NCBI GenBank assembly: GCA_963782255.1
Contig: CAWAIS010000001.1
Coordinates: 1,860,001-1,924,000, forward strand
From: Roseiarcus sp963782255
GTDB lineage: Bacteria; Pseudomonadota; Alphaproteobacteria; Rhizobiales; Beijerinckiaceae
Reading direction: 5' to 3'
DNA length: 64,000 bases
Below the pieces are notes generated by a model. That model made no database searches, was not told the origin of the DNA, and saw only the letters and a list, made by a program, of their open reading frames with translations. This document shows, piece after piece, positions 25,363 to 33,749 of the stretch (positions within the stretch are counted from its first letter, which is position 1; each line of letters starts with the position of its first letter). The position numbers and the translations under genes are program-made.

Positions 25363-26226
25363 ATGAACGCGCGTCCGATTCCGAAGCCTGCGACAAACGC
25401 GACGGCGCGCGCGCCGTCCGTTAAGCGCATCGCAGGCGGCGAGACCTGGAGCGTGAGCGAGATCGTCTGCTCCGCAGGCCCCGCCGATCGCCCTTACGAA
25501 GAGCGGCACGACGGCTTCAGCGTCGCGGCGGTCCTCGAAGGCTGCTTCACCTATCGCACGGGTTCCGGCGCGAGCCTCCTCTATCCCGGAGCGCTGCTGC
25601 TTGGAAACAGTCGCGCATGCTACGAATGCGGGCATGAGCATGGGCGCGGCGACCGCTGCGTTTCTTTCAATGTGCGCGAGGACGCGTTCGAGGAGATTGC
25701 TGCGGTCGCCCGCTCGCGTAGCCGCAAACCGTTCGGCCAGCCGATGCTGCCCGCGTCGAACCGGCTGACGCCGCTCATCGCCGCGATCCAGAGGTTGCGT
25801 GACGGCGCTTCGCCGATGCGCGCCGAGGAGCTCCTGATTTCGCTCATCGAGACCGTCGTCGCCGCGCTCAACGAAGGCGCCCGCGCGCTCCCTACGCCTT
25901 CAGGGTGGGAGACCAGGCGCGTGGTGGACGTTGTGCGCGCGATCGAGGAGCGGCCGGACGATGCGGTCGACCTCGCCGGACTGGCGGCGATCGCGGGCCT
26001 GAGCAAGCATCATTTCCTGCGCGTGTTCCGCAGGCTGACCGGCATGACGCCCTATCAGTATGTGCTTAGCGCCAGGATGGCGCGAGCCGCGCGCTGGCTC
26101 GCGACTTCGAAGGAATCCGTGCTGACGATTGCGCTCGACAGCGGCTTCGGCGATCTCTCGACCTTCAACGCCCGTTTCCGCGCGACGTTCGGAACGACGC
26201 CGTCGAAATATCGGACGGGATCCTGA
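25363..26226 (+). CDS. AraC-family transcriptional regulator
   Basis: This 287-residue protein has an N-terminal cupin-like sensor (RHDGFSVAAVLEGCFTYRTG) and a C-terminal double helix-turn-helix. The first HTH is LAAIAGLSKHHFLRVFRRL with GMTPYQYVLSARM; the second is IALDSGFGDLSTFNARFR followed by FGTTPSKYR. It contains several Cys residues around CYECGHEHGRGDRC, which could sense metal or redox. A TATGAT at 25351-25356 sits only 7 nt before the ATG, suggesting a very short or absent leader. The VOC/SRPBCC pair is divergent from it. Confidence 0.85.
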   Translation: MNARPIPKPATNATARAPSVKRIAGGETWSVSEIVCSAGPADRPYEERHDGFSVAAVLEGCFTYRTGSGASLLYPGALLLGNSRACYECGHEHGRGDRCVSFNVREDAFEEIAAVARSRSRKPFGQPMLPASNRLTPLIAAIQRLRDGASPMRAEELLISLIETVVAALNEGARALPTPSGWETRRVVDVVRAIEERPDDAVDLAGLAAIAGLSKHHFLRVFRRLTGMTPYQYVLSARMARAARWLATSKESVLTIALDSGFGDLSTFNARFRATFGTTPSKYRTGS

Positions 26227-26362
26227 ACTTTCGTTGGGAAGGGGGTCACGCCAATTCGTCGCAGCGATTACACGCTGGCGATTCTGAAGCCGCCGGCTTT
26301 GAGCCTCCAACCTGACATGTTTGTATGGGAGCCAGCATGTGCGCTAAGAATCAGGTATGGTG

Positions 26363-26376
26363 CAACCGTACGGTTG
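26363..26376. promoter_or_regulatory. Perfect 14-bp palindrome, candidate operator
   Basis: CAACCGTACGGTTG is a perfect palindrome about 28 nt upstream of the small gene at 26404. The arms CAACCGT and ACGGTTG have no spacer, as in sites for small dimeric repressors. No cognate regulator is identified; the AraC protein just upstream normally uses direct repeats. Confidence 0.4.
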
Positions 26377-26403
26377 TGCCTCTCTCGGGGGAGAATGGTC
26401 GGG

Positions 26404-26625
26404 ATGAACTATTCGAGCGACATCGTTCGGGAATTGGACGATTGGCTGGGGCGGATGAGCACGGACGCTCGGCTGGGGAAGCGCAACGGCGAGGCACCGG
26501 ATTTCGAGATCGACCTTCTGCGGCGCACGATCGACGAGATCAACGCGTTGCGTGAGACGCTCGGCGAGCGACGGGGGACGCGATCGATCGCCGCCGAGGA
26601 GCTGAACGCGAGCAACGACGAATAA
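26404..26625 (+). CDS. Small acidic helical protein of unknown function
   Basis: ATG 26404 has GGGGGAG about 10 nt upstream and encodes 73 residues. It is charged and helical (SDIVRELDDWLGRMST, FEIDLLRRTIDEINALRET) with no membrane segment. An in-frame ATG at 26395 is too close to the ribosome site. No family is recognised. A 14-bp palindrome precedes it and comEC follows. Confidence 0.5.
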   Translation: MNYSSDIVRELDDWLGRMSTDARLGKRNGEAPDFEIDLLRRTIDEINALRETLGERRGTRSIAAEELNASNDE

Positions 26626-26718
26626 TTCACATCGCTAGCCGGCGCATTTTAAGCGTTCGGCAAGGCCGTCGAGCGTGCGGCTCTTTCTTCCGCGCGCGCG
26701 TTGTGCTTATTGTAAGCC

Positions 26719-28983
26719 ATGTCAACTTCCGGGCGCCCGGGCGTTCTCTCGGCGACCGCGGGCCTTGCGCGCGCGGTCGCATGGGCGCCCGACTGGCGGA
26801 AGGCGTTCGATCATGCGCTCGCGGGCGAGGTCGAGGAGCGGCGGTTCTTCCTCTGGCTGCCGGTCATGGGCATGGGCGGCGTCGCGCTCAATCTCGCGGC
26901 CGACCGCGAGCCGGTCCTGTGGCTGCCGGCGGCGCTGACGGCGACCTTCGCCGCCATCGCCTGGGCTTCGCGGGCGCGACCGATCGCGCTCGGCGTTTCG
27001 CTGGCGTTGGCTGCGCTCTTCGCGGGTTTCCTAGCGATGTCCCTGCGCACGGCGCGAGTCGCGGCGCCGGTCATCGACCGCATCCGCATCGTCGACCTCG
27101 AAGGCTACGTCGAGGAGGTCGACTTGCGGTCCGTCGGCGCGCGCCTGATCATCTCGATCGCGGACGCCGACGGCATGCCGCGGGAAAAAGTCCCATCCCG
27201 CGTGCGGGTGACGACGCGTAAGGCCCCGAACGTCGCCGCAGGCGACTTCGTCGCGCTGAAAGCGCGCCTCCTGCCGCCTTCGCATGCGGCTATGCCGGGC
27301 GGATACGACTTCGCCCGCGATGCGTTCTTCGCCGGCGTCGGCGCCGTCGGATCGACGCTCGGCGCCATCAAGGTCATGCCGCCGCCGGGCGACGCGACCT
27401 TGCGCCAAAAGTTCAACGCGGCGATCGACCACGCGCGCAATCGCCTCGCGCTGCGCGTCAACGGCGTAATCGGGGGCGATGAGGGCGCGATCGCCGCGGC
27501 CATGGTGACGGGCAAGGGCGACTTCCTCTCGAACGACGCCAAGGACCTCATCCGCGAGGCCGGCATCTTCCACATCATCACGATCTCCGGCGTGCAGATG
27601 ACGCTGGTGGCGGGCATCTTTTTCGTCGTGACCCGCCGACTGCTGGCCCTGTCGCCCACATTGGCGCTGAAATATCCGATCAAGAAATGGGCGGCCGCGG
27701 TCGCGATGGCGGGCTCGCTTCTCTACGACGTCGTGACCGGCTCGCGCGTGGGGACCGAGCGCGCGCTCGTCATGACTCTGATCGTGCTCGGCGCGGTGAT
27801 CATGGACCGGCGCGCGCTGACCATGCGCAATCTCGCCTTTGCGGTCATCGCGGTCATCGCGATCGAGCCGGAAGCGATCCTCGGCGTGAGCTTCCAGCTC
27901 TCCTTCGCGGCGGTCGCGGCGCTGGTCGCGGTGATGGAGGCGCGGCTCGTCGCCATGGAGAACGACCCCGATCCGTATCTGCCGAAGCGCGGGGCGCGTG
28001 AGCCGCTGCCGTTTGCCGACCTCCTGCACAAGCCGCTCGCGCTCCTCTTCGCGACCGCATGCGCGACGAGCGCGACCGCCTCGTTCATGGCCTATCACTT
28101 CCACGACCTCAGCCCCTATGTCTTGATCGGCAATCCGCTGACATTGACGATCATCGAGTTCTTCGCAGTGCCGGGTGCGCTTCTCGGCGCGGCGCTCTAT
28201 CCGCTCGGGCTCGATGGGCCGGTTTGGCTCTATGTCGGGGCGGGCATCAAATTCATCCTGTGGGTAGCGCGATTCATTGCCGAGGCCCCCGGCTCGACCC
28301 TGCATGTGCGCGCGTTCGCGCCGTTCGCGCTGCCTTCGCTTGCGCTCGCGGTCATGAGCGCGACGATCTGGCGGACCTGGGTCTTCCGGGCGAGCGCGAT
28401 TCCGCTCGCTTTTCTCGGCCTCATCGGCGCGACGCAGGGGCCGCGCTTCGACGTCATCGTCGCCCCCTCGGGCGAGCAGGCCGCGGTGCGCGACGCTGAC
28501 GGCCTTTTGCAGATCGTCGGCAAGCGCTTCAACGCCTTCGCCGCCGAACAATGGCTCAGCGCAGACGGGGACGGACGCGACCCGGCGCAAGCGCGCGATC
28601 AGAATGCGCCCTGCGACCGGCTCGGCTGCGTCGCCGACTTGCCTGAGGGGGAATCGCTCTCGATCGTGATCGACCGCATGGCGTTCGACGAAGACTGCGC
28701 GCGCGCCGAAGTCGTGGTCAGCGCGCTGACCGCGCCCGAACGTTGCCAGGCCAAATACGTGCTCGACGAGAAGGCGCTGGCGCGTCTCGGCGCGGTGGGT
28801 CTCACCTTCAGCGACGAAGCGGGCTTCACGCTGACGAGCGACCGATCTTCCTTGCAGAACCGCCCGTGGTCGCCTGCGCCGATAGGGCCGCGGGACGACC
28901 GGATCGTGCGTCCGGGCACTCATGCAACGTCGCATGGCGCCGACCCCGCGGACCCGCCTGTCGAACCGGATGATGCGCGGTAG
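26719..28983 (+). CDS. ComEC/Rec2-family DNA-uptake membrane protein
   Basis: This 754-residue polytopic membrane protein has the N-terminal DUF4131-like part and the Competence domain. Landmarks are AAMVTGKGDFLSNDAKDLI, EAGIFHIITISGVQMTLV and TGSRVGTERALVMTLIVLG, followed by repeated membrane helices (FSFQLSFAAVA-like GVSFQLSFAAVAALVAV). ComEC forms the inner-membrane channel for single-stranded DNA in natural transformation. The C-terminal region after residue 600 lacks the HxHxDH motif of the metallo-beta-lactamase domain, as in many alphaproteobacterial members. Competence itself is not demonstrated. Confidence 0.85.
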   Translation: MSTSGRPGVLSATAGLARAVAWAPDWRKAFDHALAGEVEERRFFLWLPVMGMGGVALNLAADREPVLWLPAALTATFAAIAWASRARPIALGVSLALAALFAGFLAMSLRTARVAAPVIDRIRIVDLEGYVEEVDLRSVGARLIISIADADGMPREKVPSRVRVTTRKAPNVAAGDFVALKARLLPPSHAAMPGGYDFARDAFFAGVGAVGSTLGAIKVMPPPGDATLRQKFNAAIDHARNRLALRVNGVIGGDEGAIAAAMVTGKGDFLSNDAKDLIREAGIFHIITISGVQMTLVAGIFFVVTRRLLALSPTLALKYPIKKWAAAVAMAGSLLYDVVTGSRVGTERALVMTLIVLGAVIMDRRALTMRNLAFAVIAVIAIEPEAILGVSFQLSFAAVAALVAVMEARLVAMENDPDPYLPKRGAREPLPFADLLHKPLALLFATACATSATASFMAYHFHDLSPYVLIGNPLTLTIIEFFAVPGALLGAALYPLGLDGPVWLYVGAGIKFILWVARFIAEAPGSTLHVRAFAPFALPSLALAVMSATIWRTWVFRASAIPLAFLGLIGATQGPRFDVIVAPSGEQAAVRDADGLLQIVGKRFNAFAAEQWLSADGDGRDPAQARDQNAPCDRLGCVADLPEGESLSIVIDRMAFDEDCARAEVVVSALTAPERCQAKYVLDEKALARLGAVGLTFSDEAGFTLTSDRSSLQNRPWSPAPIGPRDDRIVRPGTHATSHGADPADPPVEPDDAR

Positions 28984-29080
28984 GAAATAGCCCGTTCGGG
29001 GTGGTCGCGAGCGCAGCGCCAAACTTTGCTGCGACCCCGCCGCAGCTTAGAGCATGATGAAATTCCGTGTTGAACCAACG

Positions 29081-29176
29081 CCGTCATTGCGAGGAGCGTG
29101 AGCGACGAAGCAATCCAGCAGCCGTGAGGCGCGCCCGACGTTCCCCTGGATTGCTTCGCTTCGCTCGCAATGACGG
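29081..29176. repeat. Dispersed palindromic repeat, copy B
   Basis: The arms CCGTCATTGCGAG and CTCGCAATGACGG are inverted, with inner arms GAAGCAATCCAG and TGGATTGCTTCG, giving a hairpin of about 96 nt. It is related to copy A at 23587-23679. It lies between comEC and the convergent esterase gene, where it could serve as a transcript end. Confidence 0.75.
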
Positions 29177-29214
29177 AATGAATCGGCTTGAATTCATCCC
29201 GCTTCAGGAGCCCG

Positions 29215-30285
29215 TCACTTTCCGAGGTGCTTGTCGAAGAAGGCGGCAATCTCGCCAAACGCGACCGCGGTCTCGGGCAAGCGGTCGTCGAACTGATATT
29301 GTGCGTGCGACTGGCCTTCGTACACCTCGAGCTCAGCCTCCACGCCGGCCGCGCGCAGAGCGCGGTGTGACCGCACGGTGTTGCTCAGCAAGAGATCGCG
29401 CGTGCCGGTAGTGAGGATGGTGGGCGGGAATCCGTGCATGTCGCCGTAGACCGGCGACAGCAGCGGATCCTTGAGGTCGTGGCCATTCGCGTACACGACC
29501 GTCGCCGCATGGCAGAACCCGTTTGGCGACACCAACACGTTGTCGACGAACTCATTGGTGTTGAAGCTGTCGCCAGTCCTCGTGGCGTCTGACATCGGCG
29601 TGCCGGCTGAAATGGCGCCCGGCAACGCCACGCCTTGCTCCTTGGCCCGCAGAATCACTTCCAAGGTCAAGGCGCCGCCCGCCGAGGTTCCGAAGATCGC
29701 GATGTTCTTGGGGTCGGTCGCGCGTTGAGCGGCCTTGTACACCGTGAGCACGTCGTCGATGGCGGCGGGGAAGTAGGCCTCGGGCGGCATTCGGTAGTCG
29801 ACCGAGATCACCTTGAAGTGCTCTAACCCGGCCATGATCATGGCTTCGGTCGCTCCCGCTTCGCCTGGGAACAGAACGTAGCATCCGCCGTGCGCGTGAA
29901 TGAGAAGCCGGTTGCGGTTTTCGGGCGGGATCTCGTCGGGCGTCACGACGAAGACTTTCACGCCGTCCATTGTCGCCGGCTCGATCTTCACATGTAACCG
30001 CGCGGCCATGGCAGGAATCGTCGGCACGATTCCGGCATCCATTTTGTCGGCGGCCTTGCGCCATTCCTCACCGGTCTGCCAAAGATCATGCCAAGCCGAA
30101 TTGAGGGGCGCTGCGATCAATTTCTGCATGCCGGGGCTGACATCCGTCGGAACCGGCAGCGACTTCGCCGGGACCTCCCGCGGCGCCAAGGCCGCTTCGT
30201 CGGCCCTCGCGACGGGTGAGACAACGGTGAGCGGCGCAATGGCGAGCGAGGCCAATGCGAGCTTCTTAAGCTTGTTTGGCTTCAT
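29215..30285 (-). CDS. Secreted alpha/beta hydrolase, hormone-sensitive lipase-like esterase
   Basis: This 356-residue protein starts at ATG 30285 with a signal peptide (MKPNKLKKLALASLAIAPL, cleavage near ARADE). It has the oxyanion HGG motif (LLIHAHGGCYVLFPG), nucleophile elbow FGTSAGGALTLE, catalytic Asp in TTGTRDLLLSN and His in GQSHAQYQFD. The order matches family IV esterases, which cleave short acyl esters. The frame extends upstream but without coding character. It is divergent from the SnoaL-like gene. Physiological substrate unknown. Confidence 0.85.
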   Translation of the reverse strand: MKPNKLKKLALASLAIAPLTVVSPVARADEAALAPREVPAKSLPVPTDVSPGMQKLIAAPLNSAWHDLWQTGEEWRKAADKMDAGIVPTIPAMAARLHVKIEPATMDGVKVFVVTPDEIPPENRNRLLIHAHGGCYVLFPGEAGATEAMIMAGLEHFKVISVDYRMPPEAYFPAAIDDVLTVYKAAQRATDPKNIAIFGTSAGGALTLEVILRAKEQGVALPGAISAGTPMSDATRTGDSFNTNEFVDNVLVSPNGFCHAATVVYANGHDLKDPLLSPVYGDMHGFPPTILTTGTRDLLLSNTVRSHRALRAAGVEAELEVYEGQSHAQYQFDDRLPETAVAFGEIAAFFDKHLGK

Positions 30286-30537
30286 GAGCGTTTCCCTGGC
30301 TGATCCGGCGTTCGCGTGACCGCCGTTGGGATGAATAATCTGCGCCCTTCCGTTGGCGCCCTCAAGGCGAATCCGGCGCCTCAAGCTGTCCCGCGAAACG
30401 GGACCGGCCGGAACGCAGCCCCGCGCCGAATTTTCTGTTGTCGAGGCGCGCTTCTTCGTAGAATTTGCCCGAAAGCGCGACGCTGCGGCGCCATAAGCCG
30501 ACGATTGTGACGTCGGCGGCCGCAACTGGAGACGGAC

Positions 30538-31023
30538 ATGCGACGCAGAACCTTCATCGCCGGCGCCGCGTTCGCGGGCTCGGCGCCCTTGCTCGCGACG
30601 ACCACGAAGGCCGCCGAGGACTCGATCGTCGAGCGGTTCGCCGCGACCTTGAGCGCGCATGACATCGACGCGTTCGCAACGCTTTTCGCGGAAGGCTATG
30701 TCAATCATCAGGTCAGCGCCGCCGCCCCGCCGCGCGCCGCCGGCGTCAAGCCGAAGGCCGCGACGGTCGCCTTCTTCGCCGCGCGCCTGAAGGCCCTGCC
30801 GGACCTGAAAGTCTCGATCGAGACGAGCCTCGCCGAGGCCGACAAGGTCGCGGCGAGCTTCGCTTACGAGGGCACGAACCAAGGCCCCTACTACGGCTTC
30901 ACGCCGACGGGGAAACGGATCTTCTTCACCTCGTGCGACATCTTCCGCGTCTCCGGCAGTCAGATCATCGAGCATTGGGGGATGGGCGACATTGCGGGGA
31001 TCGTCGCGCAATTGAAGGGCTAG
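30538..31023 (+). CDS. SnoaL-like (NTF2-fold) protein with export signal
   Basis: This 161-residue protein begins MRRRTFIAGAAFAGSAPLLA, a twin-arginine-like or Sec signal, and then an NTF2/SnoaL fold: IVERFAATLSAHDIDAFATL, YVNHQVSAAAPP, FFAARLKALPDLKVSIETSL and HWGMGDIAGIVAQL. Candidate active residues are the H in VNHQ and D in LPDL. Such proteins include ester cyclases and hydratases. No pathway neighbour is seen. The start was chosen at the signal peptide, GGAG upstream. Confidence 0.7.
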   Translation: MRRRTFIAGAAFAGSAPLLATTTKAAEDSIVERFAATLSAHDIDAFATLFAEGYVNHQVSAAAPPRAAGVKPKAATVAFFAARLKALPDLKVSIETSLAEADKVAASFAYEGTNQGPYYGFTPTGKRIFFTSCDIFRVSGSQIIEHWGMGDIAGIVAQLKG

Positions 31024-31079
31024 CGCCGAACCATGATTCGCTTGAGCCACGAGCGACGAGAGCCTGGGGGAATTGCGGA

Positions 31080-31433
31080 ATGGCGTGGGTTTACCTGATC
31101 GCGCTTTCGGTCGGCGCCTGGTGCGCGTGGGCATTGATCACCTACATGCCGCTCAGCCACCTGTCGGTGACGACGCTTACGCGCCTTCACTTCGCCTTTG
31201 CGCCGGTCATCGCGTTCGTCGTTTCGGCGGCGCACAAGCTCATCGCCCCCGACTTCGAGCCCGTGTTGCGGGCAGCGGTGCTGACGATCCTGGCTACGCC
31301 GCTCGACCCGACCATCGTCGCGCCTCTCTTTGACCGGAACTTTGCGCCGTTCCGGAGCAGCGTCGTGAACTGGCTGCCGCTGCCGGCGATTTTTCTCGCG
31401 AGTTTGGCTGCGGGCGTCCTGGTTCCGGCCTGA
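31080..31433 (+). CDS. Small integral membrane protein, unknown
   Basis: ATG 31080 has GGGGGA about 8 nt upstream and encodes 117 residues with three to four hydrophobic segments (VYLIALSVGAWCAWALITY, HFAFAPVIAFVVSAAHKL, AVLTILATPLDPTIVAPLF, LPAIFLASLAAGVLVP). No family is recognised. It is convergent with the Nudix gene, stops 25 nt apart. Confidence 0.6.
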   Translation: MAWVYLIALSVGAWCAWALITYMPLSHLSVTTLTRLHFAFAPVIAFVVSAAHKLIAPDFEPVLRAAVLTILATPLDPTIVAPLFDRNFAPFRSSVVNWLPLPAIFLASLAAGVLVPA

Positions 31434-31458
31434 ATGCTTGCCGGAATCGAAGAGGCGC

Positions 31459-31938
31459 TCAAGACGGAAGCTTGCTCGCCGCAAGCGCGACGCGCTTGGT
31501 GAAGTCTGCGATCATTGTCTTGAGTTCCGGCTCCGTGATCAAGGTGATCGCCTTCTCGGGGTCGACCCACTGGACGATCCTTTGCGCGAACTCGGGCCAG
31601 ACCTCGCTTTGTCGTTTCACCAGCAAGGGGAAAACCTTGACCTCGCAAGCGACCCGGGCACCGGTCTCCTCGATGAGCTTGTCATAGTGAAAAACGCCAA
31701 TCGGTTTCGACCCAACTCTGCCGCTGACCCCGGCTTCCTCGAAGGCCTCGCGAGCGGCCGACTTCGCCGGCCTCAAGGCCTTGATCGGCCAGCCCTTGGG
31801 AACGATCCAGCGCCGCGACTGGCGCGTCGTGACGACAAGAACCTCCAGCAAGGCGCTGTCGGTGAACCGATAGGGAAGCGCGCCGTATTGAACCCGGGCG
31901 ACCGGTCCGGCTTTCCTCCTGGTGGGTTTGCGAGCGAT
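31459..31938 (-). CDS. Nudix hydrolase with probable non-canonical start
   Basis: The Nudix box reads GWPIKALRPAKSAAREAFEEAGV, spanning the conserved G-x5-E-x7-REUxEExGU pattern with substitutions at its first Glu, and a VFHYDKL strand follows. The classical track start would be TTG 31851, which cuts away a conserved N-terminal stretch. In-frame upstream sequence encodes KPTRRKAGPVARVQYGALPY, a usual family beginning, but has no ATG, GTG or TTG. An AGGAG element is followed 8 nt later by ATC at 31938, the best-placed initiator. It is proposed that translation starts there, giving 159 residues. Likely hydrolyses a nucleoside-diphosphate-linked substrate such as diphosphoinositol or ApnA. Confidence 0.65.
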   Translation of the reverse strand: MARKPTRRKAGPVARVQYGALPYRFTDSALLEVLVVTTRQSRRWIVPKGWPIKALRPAKSAAREAFEEAGVSGRVGSKPIGVFHYDKLIEETGARVACEVKVFPLLVKRQSEVWPEFAQRIVQWVDPEKAITLITEPELKTMIADFTKRVALAASKLPS

Positions 31939-32034
31939 CTTCCCGTCTCCTGAGTCGAGGCTATCATACGCGGTGCTGGCCGCCTGTAAACATTTCCGCG
32001 CACGGCGCCTCTCGGTTCAAAAGAACGGGGCTGG

Positions 32035-32063
32035 AAAATAAAAAGGGCGCCCCGAAGGCGCCC
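32035..32063 (-). terminator. Rho-independent terminator of rpmG
   Basis: On the minus strand GGGCGCC (32063-32057) pairs with GGCGCCC (32051-32045) around a 5-nt loop. A run of TTTTTATTTT follows. It begins 27 nt after the rpmG stop and is a textbook intrinsic terminator. Confidence 0.85.
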
Positions 32064-32089
32064 CGGAACCCGTCCCCTGAAAGGCTCGG

Positions 32090-32257
32090 CTACTTGATCT
32101 TCGTCTCCTTGAACTCGACGTGCTTGCGCGCGACGGGATCGTACTTCTTGAACGCCAGCTTCTCCGTCTTGGTGCGGGCGTTCTTCTTCGTGACGTAGAA
32201 GTAGCCGGTGTCGGCGGTCGAGAGCAGCTTGATCTTGAGCGAGGCGGCCTTGGCCAT
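32090..32257 (-). CDS. rpmG: 50S ribosomal protein L33
   Basis: This 55-residue basic protein begins MAKAASLKIKLLSTADTGYF and has FYVTKKNART, KTEKLAFKKYDP and HVEFKETKIK, the normal L33 sequence. It lacks the CxxC zinc-ribbon pairs, so it is the C-minus paralogue. It is a component of the large ribosomal subunit. It is transcribed alone with an upstream promoter and an intrinsic terminator. Confidence 0.95.
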   Translation of the reverse strand: MAKAASLKIKLLSTADTGYFYVTKKNARTKTEKLAFKKYDPVARKHVEFKETKIK

Positions 32258-32308
32258 GTCGTACAGTCCCTGAACGATTGGCGCGGCAAGGGCGCCGGAA
32301 ACGGAAAA

Positions 32309-32333
32309 GAGCCCGCGGGAAGCTTGCGGGCTC
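32309..32333 (-). promoter_or_regulatory. Hairpin in the rpmG 5' leader
   Basis: GAGCCCGC and GCGGGCTC form a perfect 8-bp stem around a 9-nt loop, and TTTT follows on the minus strand. It looks like a terminator but begins only about 8 nt after the expected transcription start, and rpmG lies about 50 nt downstream. It may be an attenuator or 5'-stabilising stem-loop. Confidence 0.5.
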
Positions 32334-32346
32334 ATGAGCGCCGAGG

Positions 32347-32374
32347 AACATAGTCGCGCCCGTCGCGAAGTCAA
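32347..32374 (-). promoter_or_regulatory. Sigma-70-type promoter of rpmG
   Basis: On the minus strand TTGACT (32374-32369) is followed after 16 nt by TATGTT (32352-32347). Transcription would begin near 32340 and give a leader of about 83 nt before the rpmG ATG. Confidence 0.6.
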
Positions 32375-32486
32375 GCCGGACATCCCGCGTTCGCCGGCCG
32401 TTCGCCTTCCCATTCGGGCGCCGCTATCCTGATGGCCGACGCTTCCCCTATGCGAAACGTGCGTCCGGTTCGGGAGAGAAAGCCTG

Positions 32487-33749
32487 GTGAAGAGCCTCTA
32501 TTCGGGTCCGGTTTTCGAGATGGCCCGCGACCAGTTTCACGTCATCGCCGATCACCTCAATATCCCCGAAGACGACCGCGACCGCCTTCTCTATCCGAAG
32601 CGCTCGATCGTCGTCTCCTGCCCGATCCACATGGACGACGGGCGCGAGCAGGTCTTCACGGGCTTCCGGGTGCAGCACCATCTGACGCTCGGCCCCGCGA
32701 AGGGCGGCACGCGCTTCGCCCCGTCGGTCGACATCGGCGAGATCGCTGCGCTCGCGATCTGGATGAGCTGGAAATGCGCTCTTGCCGACTTGCCTTACGG
32801 CGGCGGCAAGGGCGGCGTCGCGGTCGATCCGCGCATGCTTTCGCTCAACGAGCTCGAGAATTTTTCGCGCCGCTATATGCAGGAGATGATCCCGTTCGTC
32901 GGGCCGCGGGTCGACGTGATGGCGCCGGACCTGGGCACCAACGAACAGGTAATGGCCTGGTTCATGGACACCTATTCCATGTACCAGGGCATCACCGTGC
33001 CCGAGATCGTGACCGGCAAGCCGGTCGGCACGGGCGGCACGCTGGGGCGGCGCGAGGCGACCGGCCACGGTGTCGCCTTCCTCGCGTTCCGCGCGATGGA
33101 GGCGCTCAACGTCGATCCCGCCGGCTCGACGGCGATCGTGCAGGGCTTCGGCAACGTCGGTTCGCATGCGGCGCTGGGGCTTGCGGCGCGCGGCGTCAAG
33201 CTCATCGGCGTCAGCGACCACGCCGCCGCCTACTACGATCCGCACGGCCTGCCGGTCCGCGCGCTGGTAGATCATGTCGCGAAGGCCGGCTCGCTCGCCG
33301 GCTGGTCGAGCGAGGCCGCGATCGGCGCGCGCGAGCTTCTGGAGCAGCCCTGCGCGGTGCTCGCGCCTTGCGCGGTCGAGCGGGTGATCGACGCCGAACT
33401 CGCGCGGCGCCTGCGCTGCCGCATCATCGCCGAAGGCGCGAATGGCCCGACGACGCCCGAGGCCGACCTGGTGCTGGCCGAGCGCAACGACGGGATCTTC
33501 GTCATCCCCGACATTCTCTGCAACGCGGGCGGCGTCATCGTCAGCTACTTCGAATGGGTGCAGGACCTGCAGCAATACTTCTGGTCGAAAGACGAGGTGA
33601 TGGACCGGCTCGAGCGGGCGCTCGACCGCTCATGGTCGATGGTCGCCAATCGCGCCAGGCGCGACGGCGTCCCCAACCGCACCGCGGCGATGGCGATCGG
33701 CGTCGAGCGGGTGAGAAAGGCCAAGCAGGCGCGGGGGCTGTTCCCATGA
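32487..33749 (+). CDS. Glu/Leu/Phe/Val dehydrogenase (glutamate dehydrogenase-like)
   Basis: This 420-residue protein starts at GTG 32487 with GGGAGAG upstream. The catalytic region has FRVQHHLTLGPAKGGTRF and PYGGGKGGVAVDP, and VMAPDLGTNEQVMAW. The NAD(P) Rossmann motif is VQGFGNVGSHAA. EGANGPTTPEAD and VSYFEWVQD are typical of glutamate dehydrogenases. It oxidatively deaminates glutamate or runs in reverse. Its stop overlaps the start of the acetyltransferase gene (ATGA at 33746), so the two are coupled. Confidence 0.9.
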   Translation: MKSLYSGPVFEMARDQFHVIADHLNIPEDDRDRLLYPKRSIVVSCPIHMDDGREQVFTGFRVQHHLTLGPAKGGTRFAPSVDIGEIAALAIWMSWKCALADLPYGGGKGGVAVDPRMLSLNELENFSRRYMQEMIPFVGPRVDVMAPDLGTNEQVMAWFMDTYSMYQGITVPEIVTGKPVGTGGTLGRREATGHGVAFLAFRAMEALNVDPAGSTAIVQGFGNVGSHAALGLAARGVKLIGVSDHAAAYYDPHGLPVRALVDHVAKAGSLAGWSSEAAIGARELLEQPCAVLAPCAVERVIDAELARRLRCRIIAEGANGPTTPEADLVLAERNDGIFVIPDILCNAGGVIVSYFEWVQDLQQYFWSKDEVMDRLERALDRSWSMVANRARRDGVPNRTAAMAIGVERVRKAKQARGLFP

